Shown here in pieces: positions 1 through 11,560 of a stretch of DNA of 64,000 nucleotides; position 1 is the first letter of the stretch, and each line of letters opens with the position of its first letter. The stretch is from contig CATQJL010000001.1 of NCBI GenBank assembly GCA_958299035.1, positions 15,946,305 through 16,010,304 on the forward strand, written 5' to 3'. Below the pieces are notes generated by a model. The model was not told where the DNA came from and ran no database searches. It was given only the letters and a program-made list of their open reading frames with translations. This DNA is from Cylicocyclus nassatus. Its lineage: Eukaryota; Nematoda; Chromadorea; Rhabditida; Strongylidae. A program made the translations under genes and the position numbers.

Positions 1-285
1 GAATCTCTGCATGGAGGGCTCATTCGATGTGCTCATTACAAAAATAATATTTATTTGTTGCACTTGTGGTTCACTGTAGAGTTGCGGGTGTACGGTGAGA
101 GTCGATTGCGCATGTATATGTTCGGAAACTTGCTCAGTGGGGCATCAAATGCGCTGATTATAATAAACTGACCCATTCGGCAATGGAGGCGAGTACGGTA
201 GGTGTATGGCAGTCTGCCAGTTTCAACAAATCTTTCCAATTTTCCGCCTGGGTTGGGTTGCACAGTATACTTGGGTAATTCGAGA

Positions 286-575
286 ATTTTTCATCGAATG
301 AATGAATATCGAATAAATTCGAAAAGGAAAAATTTCGAATAAACGAATATCGAATAAATTCGAAAATGGAAAAAACCCGAATGAATGAATTTCGAATAAA
401 TTCGGAAATGAAAAAAAACTCGAATGAATGAATTTCGAATAAATTCGGAAAATCAAAAATATCGAATGAATGAATATCGAATATATTCGAACATTGGGAG
501 TCGAATTTCGAATAGATATTCGAATGATTTTTCGAATAATTACTGCAACATATCAACAAACTTGCTGACATTTCT
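286..575. repeat. CGAAT-rich tandem repeat, about 43-bp period
   Basis: The core cgaataaattcg and close variants recur about every 43 bp, five times, separated by A-rich spacers. The core is self-complementary, so short frames open on both strands; these are repeat translations, not genes. A related block lies at 9,834-10,180. Confidence 0.8.
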
Positions 576-589
576 GGCTAGAACCGATT

Positions 590-1135
590 CATTCATAATG
601 AGCACCCTCATATCCCCTACACCAACTCCTAGTTCAAGCTTTTCCAGAAATCGGTGAAATCGATAAATAAAAATTTAGTTTATATCAGCACTCCCACTTA
701 CCCCCCTGTACCAAGTTCCAGCTCCGTGGCTCAAAGTTCCCCAAAAATCGATAAAATCGATAAACAAAAATTTTATTCATAATCAGCACACTCGCTTACC
801 TCCCTCTACCAACTCCCAGCTCCGTAGCTCAAAGTTTCCCAAAAATCGATAAAATCGATAAACAAAAGTTTTGTTCATAATCAGCACCCTCACTTACCCC
901 CCTGTACCAACTTCCAGCTCCGTAGCCCAAAGTTTCCCAAAAATCGATAAAATCGATAAACAAAATTTTTTCATAATCAGCACCCTCACTTACCCCCCTG
1001 TACCAACTCCCAGCTCCGTAGCCCAAAGTTTCCCAAAAATCGGTAAACAAAATTTTTTTCATAATCAGCACCCTCACTTACCCCCCTATACCAACTTCCA
1101 GCCCCGTAGCTTCCTTCAAATCGATAAAATTAGTC
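590..1135. repeat. Tandem array, about 90-bp unit, six copies
   Basis: Each unit reads approximately ttcataatcagcaccctcac, then a C-run, a ccaactcccagctccgtag-like part, and ends in aaaatcgataaaatcgata. Copies begin near 593, 686, 776, 866, 971 and 1,059. ORFs across it are repeat translations. Related units occur at about 47,440-47,640 and, as a remnant, at 46,100-46,200. Confidence 0.8.
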
Positions 1136-1563
1136 GGTTGGCAACTAGTCTATGCATCAGCAAAACGTCATATTTTACTTCCCATTATTGAGCGATAAGA
1201 GAAGCAGACGATATAAATTTTATGTTGTGCCCAGAAAACTCTTCTTCAGATGGTTTGAAAGAGATTGATGTACACAAGGAATAACTTTATTTCTTATCAG
1301 AATCAACAATGTAAAAGCAAAGTTGTTGATCTATGCTACATAATTGGGATACTTTTCTTCCGAGTATTGTAGGAATATATGCGACATAAACAAAACATGA
1401 CCTTTTCCATATCAAGATCAACAATGTTAAGGCAAAGTGCTTGACATACTTTCTATATATGTACGGATAACATCTTCAAAGCATTGCTGGAATGTGTATG
1501 ATACATGGACATGGGCAAAACATACACCATCAGAATCACCAATGTATAGAGAAGGCACTGGAT

Positions 1564-3974
1564 CTAGAATTCTACGCTTTCTTCGGAGAATTCCTCTGAA
1601 TCTTCGGATGAAGACTGCTCAGAACTAGTGGATGGTGGGTTAGAACTCCCATGGCAACCATAACGTTCAACTTCTCTCTGACTCCAAGCTTTGCAAGCCC
1701 TGAATATTCTGTCTCTGTGTATTGTTTCTTTGAGGAAATCAAGTCACCTGCTTGTGTCTTTGTTAGTGTTAGCGTTGATCATGAGGAAAAGCCTGGCGGT
1801 TTTTCCCAGCAAACGTTGTCTTCTTTTGTTTCCAAAAATGATTCCGGCGGTGCTTAAATAGCAATATCGTCCAACGCATATATAATGGGAGCACAGACCT
1901 AAAGAGTCTCTCGCTATCGACTGATGTGCACGGAGCAGCAAAGTATTCCAAGGCAGATGACGCCAGTATTGGAAACTGCTGTTGGTGATTGTGCCACCAG
2001 GTTACTGGATTGGATTCGGCATGTGGGCGTGCGTTACCTCGATTCAAATGAATCGAATACTGCTGCAGCTCCATTTAAACGCAATGGATTGGAGGCCTGA
2101 TAACGATTACTGTACTTGAAATTACCTGCAGATCTTCTTCTTGCATTTGCGAGGATCTGGTGGGTGGACTTGAAGGTTGGGAAGTGATCAGAGACCACAT
2201 TTCGGACCCCGCTGGCGTCGGGGAAGGGCTGGTTCTGACATCCTCGTCCACAGGAGTGTCGCATATGTCCTCTGAAATTTGCAGTAGTGCAGTTGCACAA
2301 AACCATCGACTGACTTACTTTTGCACATTAGAAAATGATTTGAAGTTTCTTTCCATTCGTCTTTACTCAGCACGGCGTCCAAAAAAGCGAACCTCGGGTC
2401 GCATAGCGCTGCGAAACGCAAAGTTTGACTCAAAAAGATTCTGCCAAAGTACTCCTTTGTTGTTTCCAGCAGTTTTCCTCTAAAAAGCTGGCCTTCCCTT
2501 CGTGCATTCGATAGATTTCTAAAATGTGATATAACTTGAGTAAGAACGTTCACACAGAATTTAACTCACGCTTCGGTTTTGGCAATAAGAAGCTTCCCGA
2601 CTGCAATATACATTGAGCAGCATGATGACTGGTAGCACACCTGTGAAAAGGTTAAAATCGGATATTAACTGGAATCCATGAATACCTGATTGGTCGCCGC
2701 TTGGTAAGGCTGCAGGAACGTTCGCATCGTTTTTAAGGTTCGGATCTCTCCGTCTTCCGGAGGCGCCATGTCAAAAAGTGATGCCACTCTTTCAATGGCC
2801 GACATCTACAACAAACAGCATTGTCAGCAAAATTGAGGATATCATACTTGACCTACCGCGGCAAGGAAATCGCATATCATAAAATATGTGGATGACCACC
2901 TCGTTGGCGCATCAGTCATAGGGATGACCTGAGGGAGCTTCTCCTCTTTAAGGAGCCTAATATAGAATATAACTCAAGACTTTCCAAATAGGCGCGGAAT
3001 CTACCTTTTGAAGGTTTTCTTCATCAGAGCATTCGCACACACAGGAAGGGTTAGAGCTTGAGATACGGCCAGATTTATAACATGTGCACAGCAGTGAATG
3101 CTTAATTGAATCGATGAGTAAGATTAATGCAAGGATGGGACGTAACACTCACTACTGTATGCCCAAATCGGAAGCAGCTTTTATCATGACCGTGGCCCCA
3201 TCCGCTACCATAAATGACACGTTATTCGCGGCAATCCCAAGATTGCAAAACTTGCCAGAATCTTTGATTTTATCACATCGCTCGTGTGACTAAAGCGCAG
3301 ATTATTGGAAAGCCTCAATCACTATATCACACCGACCTTTCCTCGTCCAATGGGACACAATCTAAAACCACATTGGCCCTCTCTGAGAAGTCCCTCTTCA
3401 AAACGTGTCCGGTTATCGCCAACAGTGCACAGGAGGCGTTTTTTGATGACCACTCGTCTACAGTGATCGCGAGCTTGACATCACCACTGAAAAGTTTCTT
3501 GTTCCCCTCGTCAATGCTACGAACTTCTTTCTGCATCAGTTTCTTCAGGGTTTTCCTGGTTGGGGCGGCGTAGGACGGATTCAGCGTTTGCACGAGTTCC
3601 TTGAAGGATTGCAGCTCGATGATGTTTAGTGGGAGCGAAGCTTTTGCGAGAAAAATAACAAGTTTTCGGTCCATATTTTCCTTTGAGGATTTACTGATCT
3701 TTCTTCGAAACATTTCCTCGAGTTTTGGTTGTTTCTGTTGTTGCTGCTCCCTCTTCTCTGATTCCTGCTTTTCAAATTCTTCTGCTTCTTTCTCGTGCTT
3801 GTTTCGAATGTGGTGCAACAAATTTGATGTGGTTCTTGTTTTCGGTACGCGCATGGCTTTAGCGCAGAAACGACATATTGCTGATTCCGTATTGGTTTCC
3901 TTATCGAAGACTTTCGTAAAAAACTTCCAAACCGAACTAGCCTGCAAAAGTTTTGATTCAGTAAGAGCTCCCAA
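1564..3974 (-). CDS. hAT-family (ZBED-type) transposase, 11 inferred exons, one frameshift
   Basis: DNA transposase or a domesticated relative. Inferred exons (minus strand): 3974-3337, 3289-3153, 3100-3005, 2956-2857, 2805-2686, 2640-2570, 2518-2319, 2271-2126, 2062-1899, 1852-1748, 1699-1564. All ten introns are 45-63 bp and run GT...AG. Exon 1 holds a BED zinc finger (W..F, CRFC, then L..H...H) and a DEWSS catalytic-core motif. Exon 2 has VSFMVADGATVMIKA, exon 3 HCCAHVINLAV, exon 4 TRWSSTY, exon 7 CDPRF. Exons 9-10 carry the C-terminal dimerisation domain (NPVTWW, SVDSERLF joined to STAG, KRRQRL). The last exon ends in a Ser/Glu-rich tail and TAG. Phases agree throughout if one base is added near 3,240 in exon 2, giving 637 codons. 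That base may be a sequencing error or a real lesion. An upstream exon is possible, because 'ttttgcag' precedes the BED finger. No TIRs or 8-bp target duplication were found. Confidence 0.75.
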
Positions 3975-4055
3975 AACAGGTGCATGATTGCACTATAGAT
4001 ATTCAAACAGCGAAACCCCCTCGACGATAAGCAAGTACGCGAGATACCGCTACTG

Positions 4056-4562
4056 CTAGCTATCGTTGTTCTTGGCATACACTCGAAGACGGTAGGGAAG
4101 GCGACAATACGTGCGAAGGGCGAGCAGCATAAAACTCCCAAGTCCTTCCCTCTCCCACCTACGCGTTATAAGATACGTTAGAATTATGCATCGTTCACCT
4201 CCACGCTCTCCCCCCTTTTTTTTGACGCCGGAAACAGTAGGTGAAAGTACTTGAAAGGCACGAAATTTGCGATTGTCGCCTTCAGCAGCACATCCCTGGG
4301 TAGTAATAAGTAGCCACTCACTGATGACTTGTGTTGCGTCACAGCTTGAGTGGTCTGCGGCGTTGTAGATTGTGTGGACCTGCAATTGGTTGCGAATATG
4401 CAAGTTTCCTTTTTGTTTTAGAAAAGAAAAATGTGAACAAAATGGATGGAAATATCTATGCCTGCGCTCTTGAGATGTCGTAGGTGTACCGCTGGACACG
4501 GTCTCTTGAGGATCATCCCTAAACCTTACTTTAATGTTTCTTTTCTGCCCTCTAAAATGCAT
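4056..4562 (-). CDS. Unidentified ORF upstream of the hAT gene
   Basis: A 168-codon open frame on the same strand as the hAT transposase and just upstream of it. The first 50 residues are basic and polar (KRNIKVRFRDDPQETVSSG), follow an acceptor-like 'ttttag', and look like a real exon. The C-terminal half is less convincing. No domain was recognised. It could be a 5' exon or leader of the hAT transcript, part of another gene, or chance. Confidence 0.25.
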   Translation of the reverse strand: MHFRGQKRNIKVRFRDDPQETVSSGTPTTSQERRHRYFHPFCSHFSFLKQKGNLHIRNQLQVHTIYNAADHSSCDATQVISEWLLITTQGCAAEGDNRKFRAFQVLSPTVSGVKKKGGERGGERCIILTYLITRRWEREGLGSFMLLALRTYCRLPYRLRVYAKNNDS

Positions 4563-5647
4563 GGAAACTCACATCAACCAATCTTCCATAATGCTGCTGC
4601 CGCTTTGGGACATTGCAATATCCTCTTTCCGTCTGGAAATAAGTTATCTTTACTCTTCTTAATGCTATAGCAAAACGATAACAGGATCAAAAAGAATCTA
4701 GGCATCACCATACGAGGCTGATGCCATCCCAAATGAGTACTGAATTTCGTCATACATTCCATTTCGTCACATATATTTCGCCACCCATTCCTGGTCTCTT
4801 GCTCAAGACGGGATTCTTCTTAGGACCGAAAGTGCAGTCCTTCGCGTATGCGTTACATGCTTTCAATAGGCGCGCTGTAGTACTACGCGAAGCATCCGGA
4901 AGTACGCAGATTTAGTGCGTTCAGCGTAAACCCTGTGAATCTCTAGAGACTTTGGAATTCTTCCATTATGTCCTTTGATGGTTTGGAAGTACTGAGCTTT
5001 CGGTAGAGTCCAGGCCGGTTTCGCAACTATAACTTGCTACGTTCGAATCAAATACTTGCCCCTTGCCCGGCCGCAGGATGAAACTAGATTGTCGTGTTCT
5101 ATCTAAATGCTGGGTCCGGCTGAATTTTAGCTGTAAAACTATCTAGAGTAATAATTGTGCGCCAAAACTTAGTATGCTAATTGCACCCCTTTCTCACTTT
5201 ATTTCCCACACTCATTAACGCCGTCCTGCAATCCCTCAAACCTTTTGGCCAGTTACAATCTCGCAGACATCAACCCCGGTATGCATATGAATGTAGCTCT
5301 TCAGGTACTCTCCCTTCATTCGTCTTGTCGTCTGCTTCTCCATCTTATCCAGTCGGCACCGTTTTCTCATTTCTTCCTCTCTTCCTCTTTCTCTCTCTTT
5401 TCTTTGATCTACATAAAAATCACGCTATTGACCGTTTCCTACTATATGAGCCTTTGACAGAACGGTTTGACTTTCGTTGTCGCAGCTCCCTGTATACTTC
5501 TTTGGTCGAATGCTTTGGACAGTTGTGTTTCAGGGTCCTTCGTATTGATGTTCGTTTACCACTGAAACCCTCAGCAAGTCAGTTTCACTCCCAAAGCTAG
5601 TGTCTGACGCCGTTTAGCGTGCTTCATTTGATTCCCTTGATGCGGAT

Positions 5648-6401
5648 TTGGTGATTAAGCTATCTCCGTCAGTTTTCCATGACTGTTCTGATGAATCTAT
5701 TCCCAGGAAGCATGAAAATCACGCTCTCTGCAGTCATTGGAGATACCCCATGCAAACTTTTGACAGTGAGTATTTACAAAAAACTTTTGGAAGATGGTTT
5801 TTAGAAGGCAGAGTTCAGGAACTACACGAAGTGAATTTCCGATTTTATGCAGCTCTGATTCCTACAATCTTATCAGTTTTGGCAATGCTACCAAATGTAA
5901 TTTATATGATTGTGCAACTGCGGATTCATTTCAGGCCCAAGACAGAGTTCACGCGATTTGATCGTCGCGATTCAGTCGCGACAAGACAACTGCTACGAGT
6001 TCATTGCATGCCGATCGGCTTGCATTTCGGTTGTAATACTTTTCCAGCCCGAAATTTTTGATTGTAAAATGAAAATGAATGGAAATCCTCGGCGATTGAA
6101 TCGCGACGATCAAATCAGTGAACTCTGTTTTGGGCCTCAGAGAGGATGAAGGGTACGTCAATGAATTTTTACCGCTTACTTCAGCTTATTCGTATTGTTC
6201 TTCATATTCATATTCAGCTGTTTTCAGAGGAAAATATGTTTTTGCACCTTCTTAATTCTATTTACAACTGCATCTAGTTACTTATATGAAGCGTTATCCG
6301 TTTTGTTCTGCACAGCTATCGCCTATCCATTCTATCAAAGAAAGGACAATTGGAAACGGTTATTTGTTTGTCAATCTGATATTTATCATCAGCATCAGTG
6401 A
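5648..6401 (+). pseudogene. Possible multi-pass membrane protein gene fragment
   Basis: Two hydrophobic exon-like stretches lie about 300 bp apart. The first (about 5,805-5,930) contains RFYAALIPTILSVLAML and PNVIYMIVQL. The second (about 6,226-6,380, after 'tgttttcag') contains CFCTFLILFTTASSYLY and VLFCTAIAYPFYQRK. A 39-bp GT...AG interval at 5,766-5,804 could be an intron. A TIR element at about 5,935-6,135 lies between them and its ends would be translated if unspliced. The spacing suggests a membrane protein such as a serpentine receptor, but family and frame continuity are not established. Confidence 0.3.
5935..6138. mobile_element. Short TIR element (MITE), about 200 bp
   Basis: The left end gcccaagacagagttcacgc is matched in reverse by the right end around 6,112-6,135 (gtgaactctgttttgggc). 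Both ends continue into gatcgtcgcgattcaatcgc-like palindromic sequence. No coding capacity. It sits inside the possible membrane-protein fragment. Confidence 0.6.
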
Positions 6402-6788
6402 GTGCTTCAAACTGATATATACTAATTAGCCTTCGAAGGTGAACTCCATTTTCAGACTTGTGTAGGACTCTTGAGCGCAACACTAGTACCCAGATGCTGT
6501 TCCCGTACAGTGCACCTTACGAAGGCTGTAAAAACCATTGGAAACACTTAACGTTTATCAATTTTCACTTACCTACCAGGTAGGATCTGTTTGCCATCGT
6601 ATTCTGCTCTTTGCAAGTTATGAGGCGCCAGAGCAGTTTTTCTTATTCAATAAAATTCCAAAATTTTTCGATTTGGCAAAAGTCAGAAAAGATTCGAGTT
6701 TACAATGTTGCATTTTATGTCAGTAAGATTTAGTTTAGTTATTAACCTTGCACTGTTGTACCGATCTGTCTGGGCTATATGCTTTCCT

Positions 6789-7412
6789 CACCTCAAACAT
6801 CGAGGATCGTCTCAGACACTCGCACCGGCCGGCGACCGTCCGACGACGGCCTTCCGGCTGGCGACCGTTCCATAAATCTGGGCGGAGCTAAATGCCGGCC
6901 GGTGACCGTCCCAAAAGATCATGCCGGCCGGCGACCGTCCCAAAAGATCATGCCGGCCGGCGACCGTCCCAAAATTCTATCTCCCAGTGTCTTAGCGTAA
7001 AGGATACTTGCGTGAGATACGACGCATGGTTAGGCTACCCTCAATGCCTTGTATGTTCTTCAATTTCCGAAGCAGGAACAACGCAACATGTTGTCTTATA
7101 GACAACCCTCGATAGTATCTCGGTGTTGTCGAATTTTAAAATCGGACGTGGTCTCCGAAGCTGCTACATCAGCGGCCTTGATCCTTGTTCTTTGCAGTGT
7201 ATTTTCCTATATGCCAGTGAATAAAAGACAGTTCTACCACGTAAAACAGTTCTACCGTTCCTCAGTATACACCGGCTGGCGGCCGTACCTTTCCGGCCGG
7301 CGCCCGTCCGAATACCGGCCGGCGGGCGTAGACTACGCAACTGTATGCAATGACATGTGGTCGCGCCAGCCGGTCTTTGTGCGGCCGCCGGCCGGTGCGA
7401 ATGTCTGAGGTT
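6789..7412. repeat. GC-rich element with ccggccggcgaccgtcc repeats and inverted ends
   Basis: Four or five copies of a roughly 29-bp unit, 'ccggccggcgaccgtcc' plus 'caaaagatcatg', at 6,825-6,975. Inverted, diverged copies follow at 7,268-7,400. The outer ends are complementary: 'ctcagacactcgcaccggcc' on the left and 'ggccggtgcgaatgtctgag' on the right. Composition is far more GC-rich than the surroundings. ORFs across it are repeat translations. Confidence 0.65.
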
Positions 7413-7734
7413 GGGCGGAAGCGTAAAGGTCCGCTCTTACAGACTTTTCTTACCCAACCTTGTAGTATACCTGTTTTGAAGAAAACATTTTGAAATTTGC
7501 TTGAAGCATGAAATCTTTTGCATATGATCGACTTCATTACAGAGACGCCATGACAAACGTCAAAAGAGCGCCAAACTCATGTACGAACTGTTGCCTATGA
7601 GGCTGATCCTCATCATGAGAAGACAGACAGTGAGGTTGGCGTTTTTCTTCTGATTTTTAGAGTTTTTCTAGATGTTTCCTGGTTCTTTTCATGTTCTTTG
7701 TTAATTTTTGGTTGCAAATAGTATTCTCGAAGGC

Positions 7735-8290
7735 CTTGGCAAATTTCTCGCAAAACTCCCACGTTTGGTAATCGAACAGTCGACTGAGCTTGAAGGTATC
7801 ATCGAGGCTCACGTCGAACATCGCGTCACTGTTCATTCTGATAAGCCCATCGACCAAGATGCGGTAGTTTTTCACAGTCTAATAGATTTGGCGATGAATA
7901 TGATTGTCTCTGCGGTGGCCACAACACTTGCACGTATAGAAACGTCATGTCTATGGACTTGCAAGACACAAGCTAGTTGCCAGCAGAGAGGAGAGGCTTG
8001 CAAGATACAAGCGAGTTGCCAGCAGAGTGAACAGGCAATTTGCTTGCGACTCGCAACTTCATAGATATGACGATTCTATACGTGTAAGTGTTGTGGTACT
8101 GCAGAGACACCATATATATCGCCAAATCTATTAAAGTGTGAAAACCTACCGCATCGTGGTCCATGGGCTCATCGGAATGAACAGTGACGTGATGTTCGAC
8201 GTGAGCCTCGATGATAACTTCACGCTCAGTCTTATAGGTGTAAGTTTCAATCGTTCGATTCCAAAAGTGGGAGTTTTGCGAGAATTTGCT
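7735..8290. repeat. Large imperfect hairpin with about 220-bp arms of coding-like sequence
   Basis: 7,735-7,950 is the reverse complement of about 8,062-8,290 with scattered differences. Translated outward, each arm gives a related peptide: the left (minus) contains MNSDAMFDVSLDDTFKLS and the right (plus) MNSDVMFDVSLDDNFTLS. The right arm has a roughly 20-bp insert, gtgtaagtttcaat-like. The loop (7,955-8,055) holds a 36-bp tandem repeat around gttgccagcagag. It may be an inverted duplication of an unidentified exon or a foldback element. Confidence 0.6.
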
Positions 8291-8299
8291 GTTGTATAT

Positions 8300-9830
8300 G
8301 CGCCAACCTTATTTGCAACGCAGATTCTTCTCTGTCTAGCTTTCTGTTTTTTCTAAAATGAAAATTCTGATTACGGTAAAAATTTTAGGAGTTAACTCCC
8401 CGAATTAGGGAAGCGACTCAAATGAATCCTGGCACATGACTGTGAAGATAGGAGTAGAAGAGCCTACGGCCTGAACAACAGGCGCAAAACTCATCCCGTT
8501 CATGAGCCCAAACTTCATTACCCGAATACGGCTGCGATCACATAATATAGGACTATTTTGAGGCTTTTTCGATATCCCTACGTTGCAGTCATCCATTCCT
8601 TCACTCGCGCTTTTAGCGATCCCCACCCAACATATATTCCGGTGTTGTATTTTTTTTTACCAAACGAATACTTCACAGTTTTTTCTTCATGCACCTTTCG
8701 CGATTCAAACGACTACGAAGAAGCTTTTCGTATGTTTTTGTGTAACTAGTATGTGTGATGATCTGGCGATTGTTTTGCCTTAGAAGACTGACTGATCGCT
8801 GTTAATGTCACTTGCTTTTTAGCGAGAAGCTACGCGTAGTTGTTCTCAATCGCGCATGCTGTTTTTGTCCGTGTCCAGAATCCTTCTCAGATTTTTCCAT
8901 ATTCTCTTCTTTCGTCTATATAGTTTCACCGATCCCGAGTCTATATAGCCTTTTCACTCTATGCCTTTTTGTTGTATCCACTGTAACTATACACACTTTT
9001 CCGCATATAGAGGCGTGGCTTGGCTACGGTCATACAGATGAAATGATATTGCCTCTACAAGCCAACGCTAAGCAGCTATCCTGATAACGAAGCATATTCT
9101 CTTTCTTATGTTTATCCAGACTCTTTGCTTTGTAATGCTTTTTTCTAATTAAATCAATGAAGTTCACTTTGATCTACTTCGACGTTCAGAAAGATTCGAG
9201 ACTGAATTAGAGATTAGTTTCTTAGAAGGCCTGTTCAGAGGCATGTCAGATTCATAGCAAAATTAAGGTTAGTAGCCAGCTGTCTGGATTCTTTCAAATG
9301 AACAAATAGGATTTCATGGGAAATCAGTACAAGCTGTTTTCGAGAATAGATTAAAAATTAGTACAAAAAATAATCATCAGCGATTTCCACTGATCTATAG
9401 GTATTCAGTAGTAACATGCAGTGCATCTTCGTGATCCTTGCGCGTTATGCACCGCAGGGTAACCGCATTTGTGCACCTTGATCCTGCCGCTTTGTTCGAC
9501 AGCAGACCTCACTTGTCAGGCGACCACTAAAATTCAAGGGCAGTTTAGCAGAGTAGCAGCAAATGAAATTGGCTGGAGCTGAAATTTAAAAATGAGGCTG
9601 GCACACGCTATACATCTGTGGTGAGCTGGCGTTACATCTGAAGACATCTGTAACTCATTGATCGAAAAAGCATCAATTAAAATCCACATTTATGTTTTTT
9701 GATGTCGCAAGCGGAAGTCGGAAGAATGCGACTTTCCATACAGTTCAAAGGTCGTTACGGTTGCAAAAAAAGATGCATTACCTGGTCTTGTAAAAAAATA
9801 CGAAAACGAAGCGAGCTTGGTACTCACAGT
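8300..9830. other. No supported gene
   Basis: Only short frames, none with a recognisable domain or convincing splice structure. One pyrimidine-rich 90-codon frame at 8,812-9,084 is hydrophobic but resembles nothing known to me. Confidence 0.5.
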
Positions 9831-9833
9831 TGG

Positions 9834-10180
9834 CTCTGCAACAAACTCGAATAATTTGGATACGGAGTTCATTCGAATACGAATTCGAATAAACATTCGA
9901 ATAAAACATTCGAATAAAATCTATTCGAAAACCCGTTTTTCGATTATTCGAGTTTTCGAATATTATTCGAATATTCGTTTTTTGATTATTCGAGTTTTCG
10001 AATTTTATTCGAAATCCTGTTTTTTGATTATTCGAGTTTCGAATTTTATTCGAAACCCCGTCTACTCAATTATTCGAGTTTCGAATATTATTCGAAAATG
10101 GAAAAACTCCGAATACCGAATTTTCGAATCGAATATATTCGAATGTTTTATTCGAATGATCGAATTTCTATTCGATTCGG
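9834..10180. repeat. Second CGAAT/ATTCG-rich repeat block
   Basis: Dense gaatttattcgaatattcg-like repeats with period near 50 bp, related to 286-575. The block is largely self-complementary and has no coding content. Confidence 0.7.
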
Positions 10181-10769
10181 ACCCAAGTATAACCTCCAGG
10201 CGCGGTACGGCTGGGTGATGTTTCCCTTGGGCCGAGAAAAAGGCCCTTGAACCGGCGCGCGCAACCCCAATTGGCGCGCACTCGGACGGCTGCCCTTGTC
10301 TGTACGGCGCGGGACCCCACGAGCGCTCGCCTCCTCTGTGAATGCTATCCGAAGCAAAAATTACAGGCGGCAGGGTCTTCGTCTGAGGACCTCCCAACTT
10401 TCCATAAAAAATCTCGTCCGAGCTGCTTTTTTGGAATTAGACAAACGCCCTAAAATCGGCCTTTTCAGCCTGTTCAAGGCTCAAACTCGGGTTCTACGTG
10501 GCGAAAAGGCCCAAAACATGCAAAAAGGTGGAAGTGCAAGAACTACCGGGACATTGCCTTTAACCCTTATACCAATTCTGAGCAAATTCTGGAGTTTTTC
10601 AAACAGAGTCACGGGCCGCCAGAGTAAAGTGATCATTTTCAAATATGATTAATTTTGTTTCAGAGGTGGATTGACCACTGTCTACTCAGGAATTGCGCCT
10701 CAAAATACCTTTGAACAGTAAAATTAGAGGCCAACCGAAATCACGTTTTTTCCATTTATCGCTTTTGAT

Positions 10770-11560
10770 GAGTGTGCTTTCACCAATTATTACTCAATGC
10801 AAAGAAAACGAATCGAGCTCAAATTGCTCGTGAAAACTAGGAGATTTAGGCTATCGATTCACATAAATATGGTTCGCTAAAATTCTTTTTTACGACATAG
10901 TTAATGGAGTTGGCACAACTTCTCACAAGGGGAGTTCACTTAGTCGAAGTGGCGATTTGGAAGGAGATCTATACTACTGGATAGAGCACAAAACGCTGAT
11001 CTCAGATGTACCTTCTATATCTGCGATGCATTGTTCTGAAAAAAGTTATGAGCTTTTTAAAGCCAAATTTTTGTGCATTTTGAGTCGCAAAATCATGATA
11101 ATTCCTACAAAGTGTGCAAGCTTAAGCAAACCACCTAGTAAGCATTGTAGGTCCAATTCAAGTTCATTTAAACGTTTTCGAGTGTTTTCTGACCATGTTG
11201 TTTATCCACATGTCGCCATTTCCCTCCTAGATCAAACTTCCATTCTATATACAAAAAAGCCCATAATCTCCATCTAGAAGAACGCGTCGCAGATGTTGAA
11301 GATATATTTGAGAACATCGTTTTACGTTTTATCCATTTTTTAAGAACAATGCATCGCAGATATAGAAGAAGGTACATCTGAGATTAGCGTTTTGAGCTCT
11401 ATCCATTGGTATAGATCTCCTCCCAAATCGCCACTTCGACTAAGTGAGCTTCCCTTGTCAGAAGCTGTGGCTGCCTTATATGATTCAATAGCCTAAATCT
11501 CCTAGTTTTCGCTGGAGAGATTTAAGCTGATTCGTTTTCTTTGCTCTGAGTAATAGTTGC
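10770..11560. mobile_element. Foldback element, long imperfect inverted repeat
   Basis: The left side (ctcaatgcaaagaaaacgaa, then aactaggagatttaggctat, then cacttagtcgaagtggcgat) is matched in reverse by the right side (atcgccacttcgactaagtg, then atagcctaaatctcctagtt, then ttcgttttctttgctctgag). Arms are about 300 bp. Related fragments occur at 16,494-16,570, 42,279-42,954 and 43,154-43,753. Non-autonomous, no transposase. Confidence 0.65.

Noticed and set aside
158..657. Ser/Phe/Ile-rich frames of up to 137 codons on both strands
   Set aside because: Translations of the CGAAT tandem repeat; the same period shows in nucleotides and the frames occur on both strands.
829..1191. Repetitive 82- and 106-codon frames
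   Set aside because: They read through the ~90-bp tandem array.
2005..2125. Two very short introns (29 and 33 bp) in the hAT gene
   Set aside because: A single 63-bp intron (2,063-2,125) keeps the frame, removes the TAA at 2,075-2,077 and joins in phase to the dimerisation domain.
5020..5070. gttcgaatca as a tRNA B-box
   Set aside because: No matching A-box or cloverleaf stems could be found around it.
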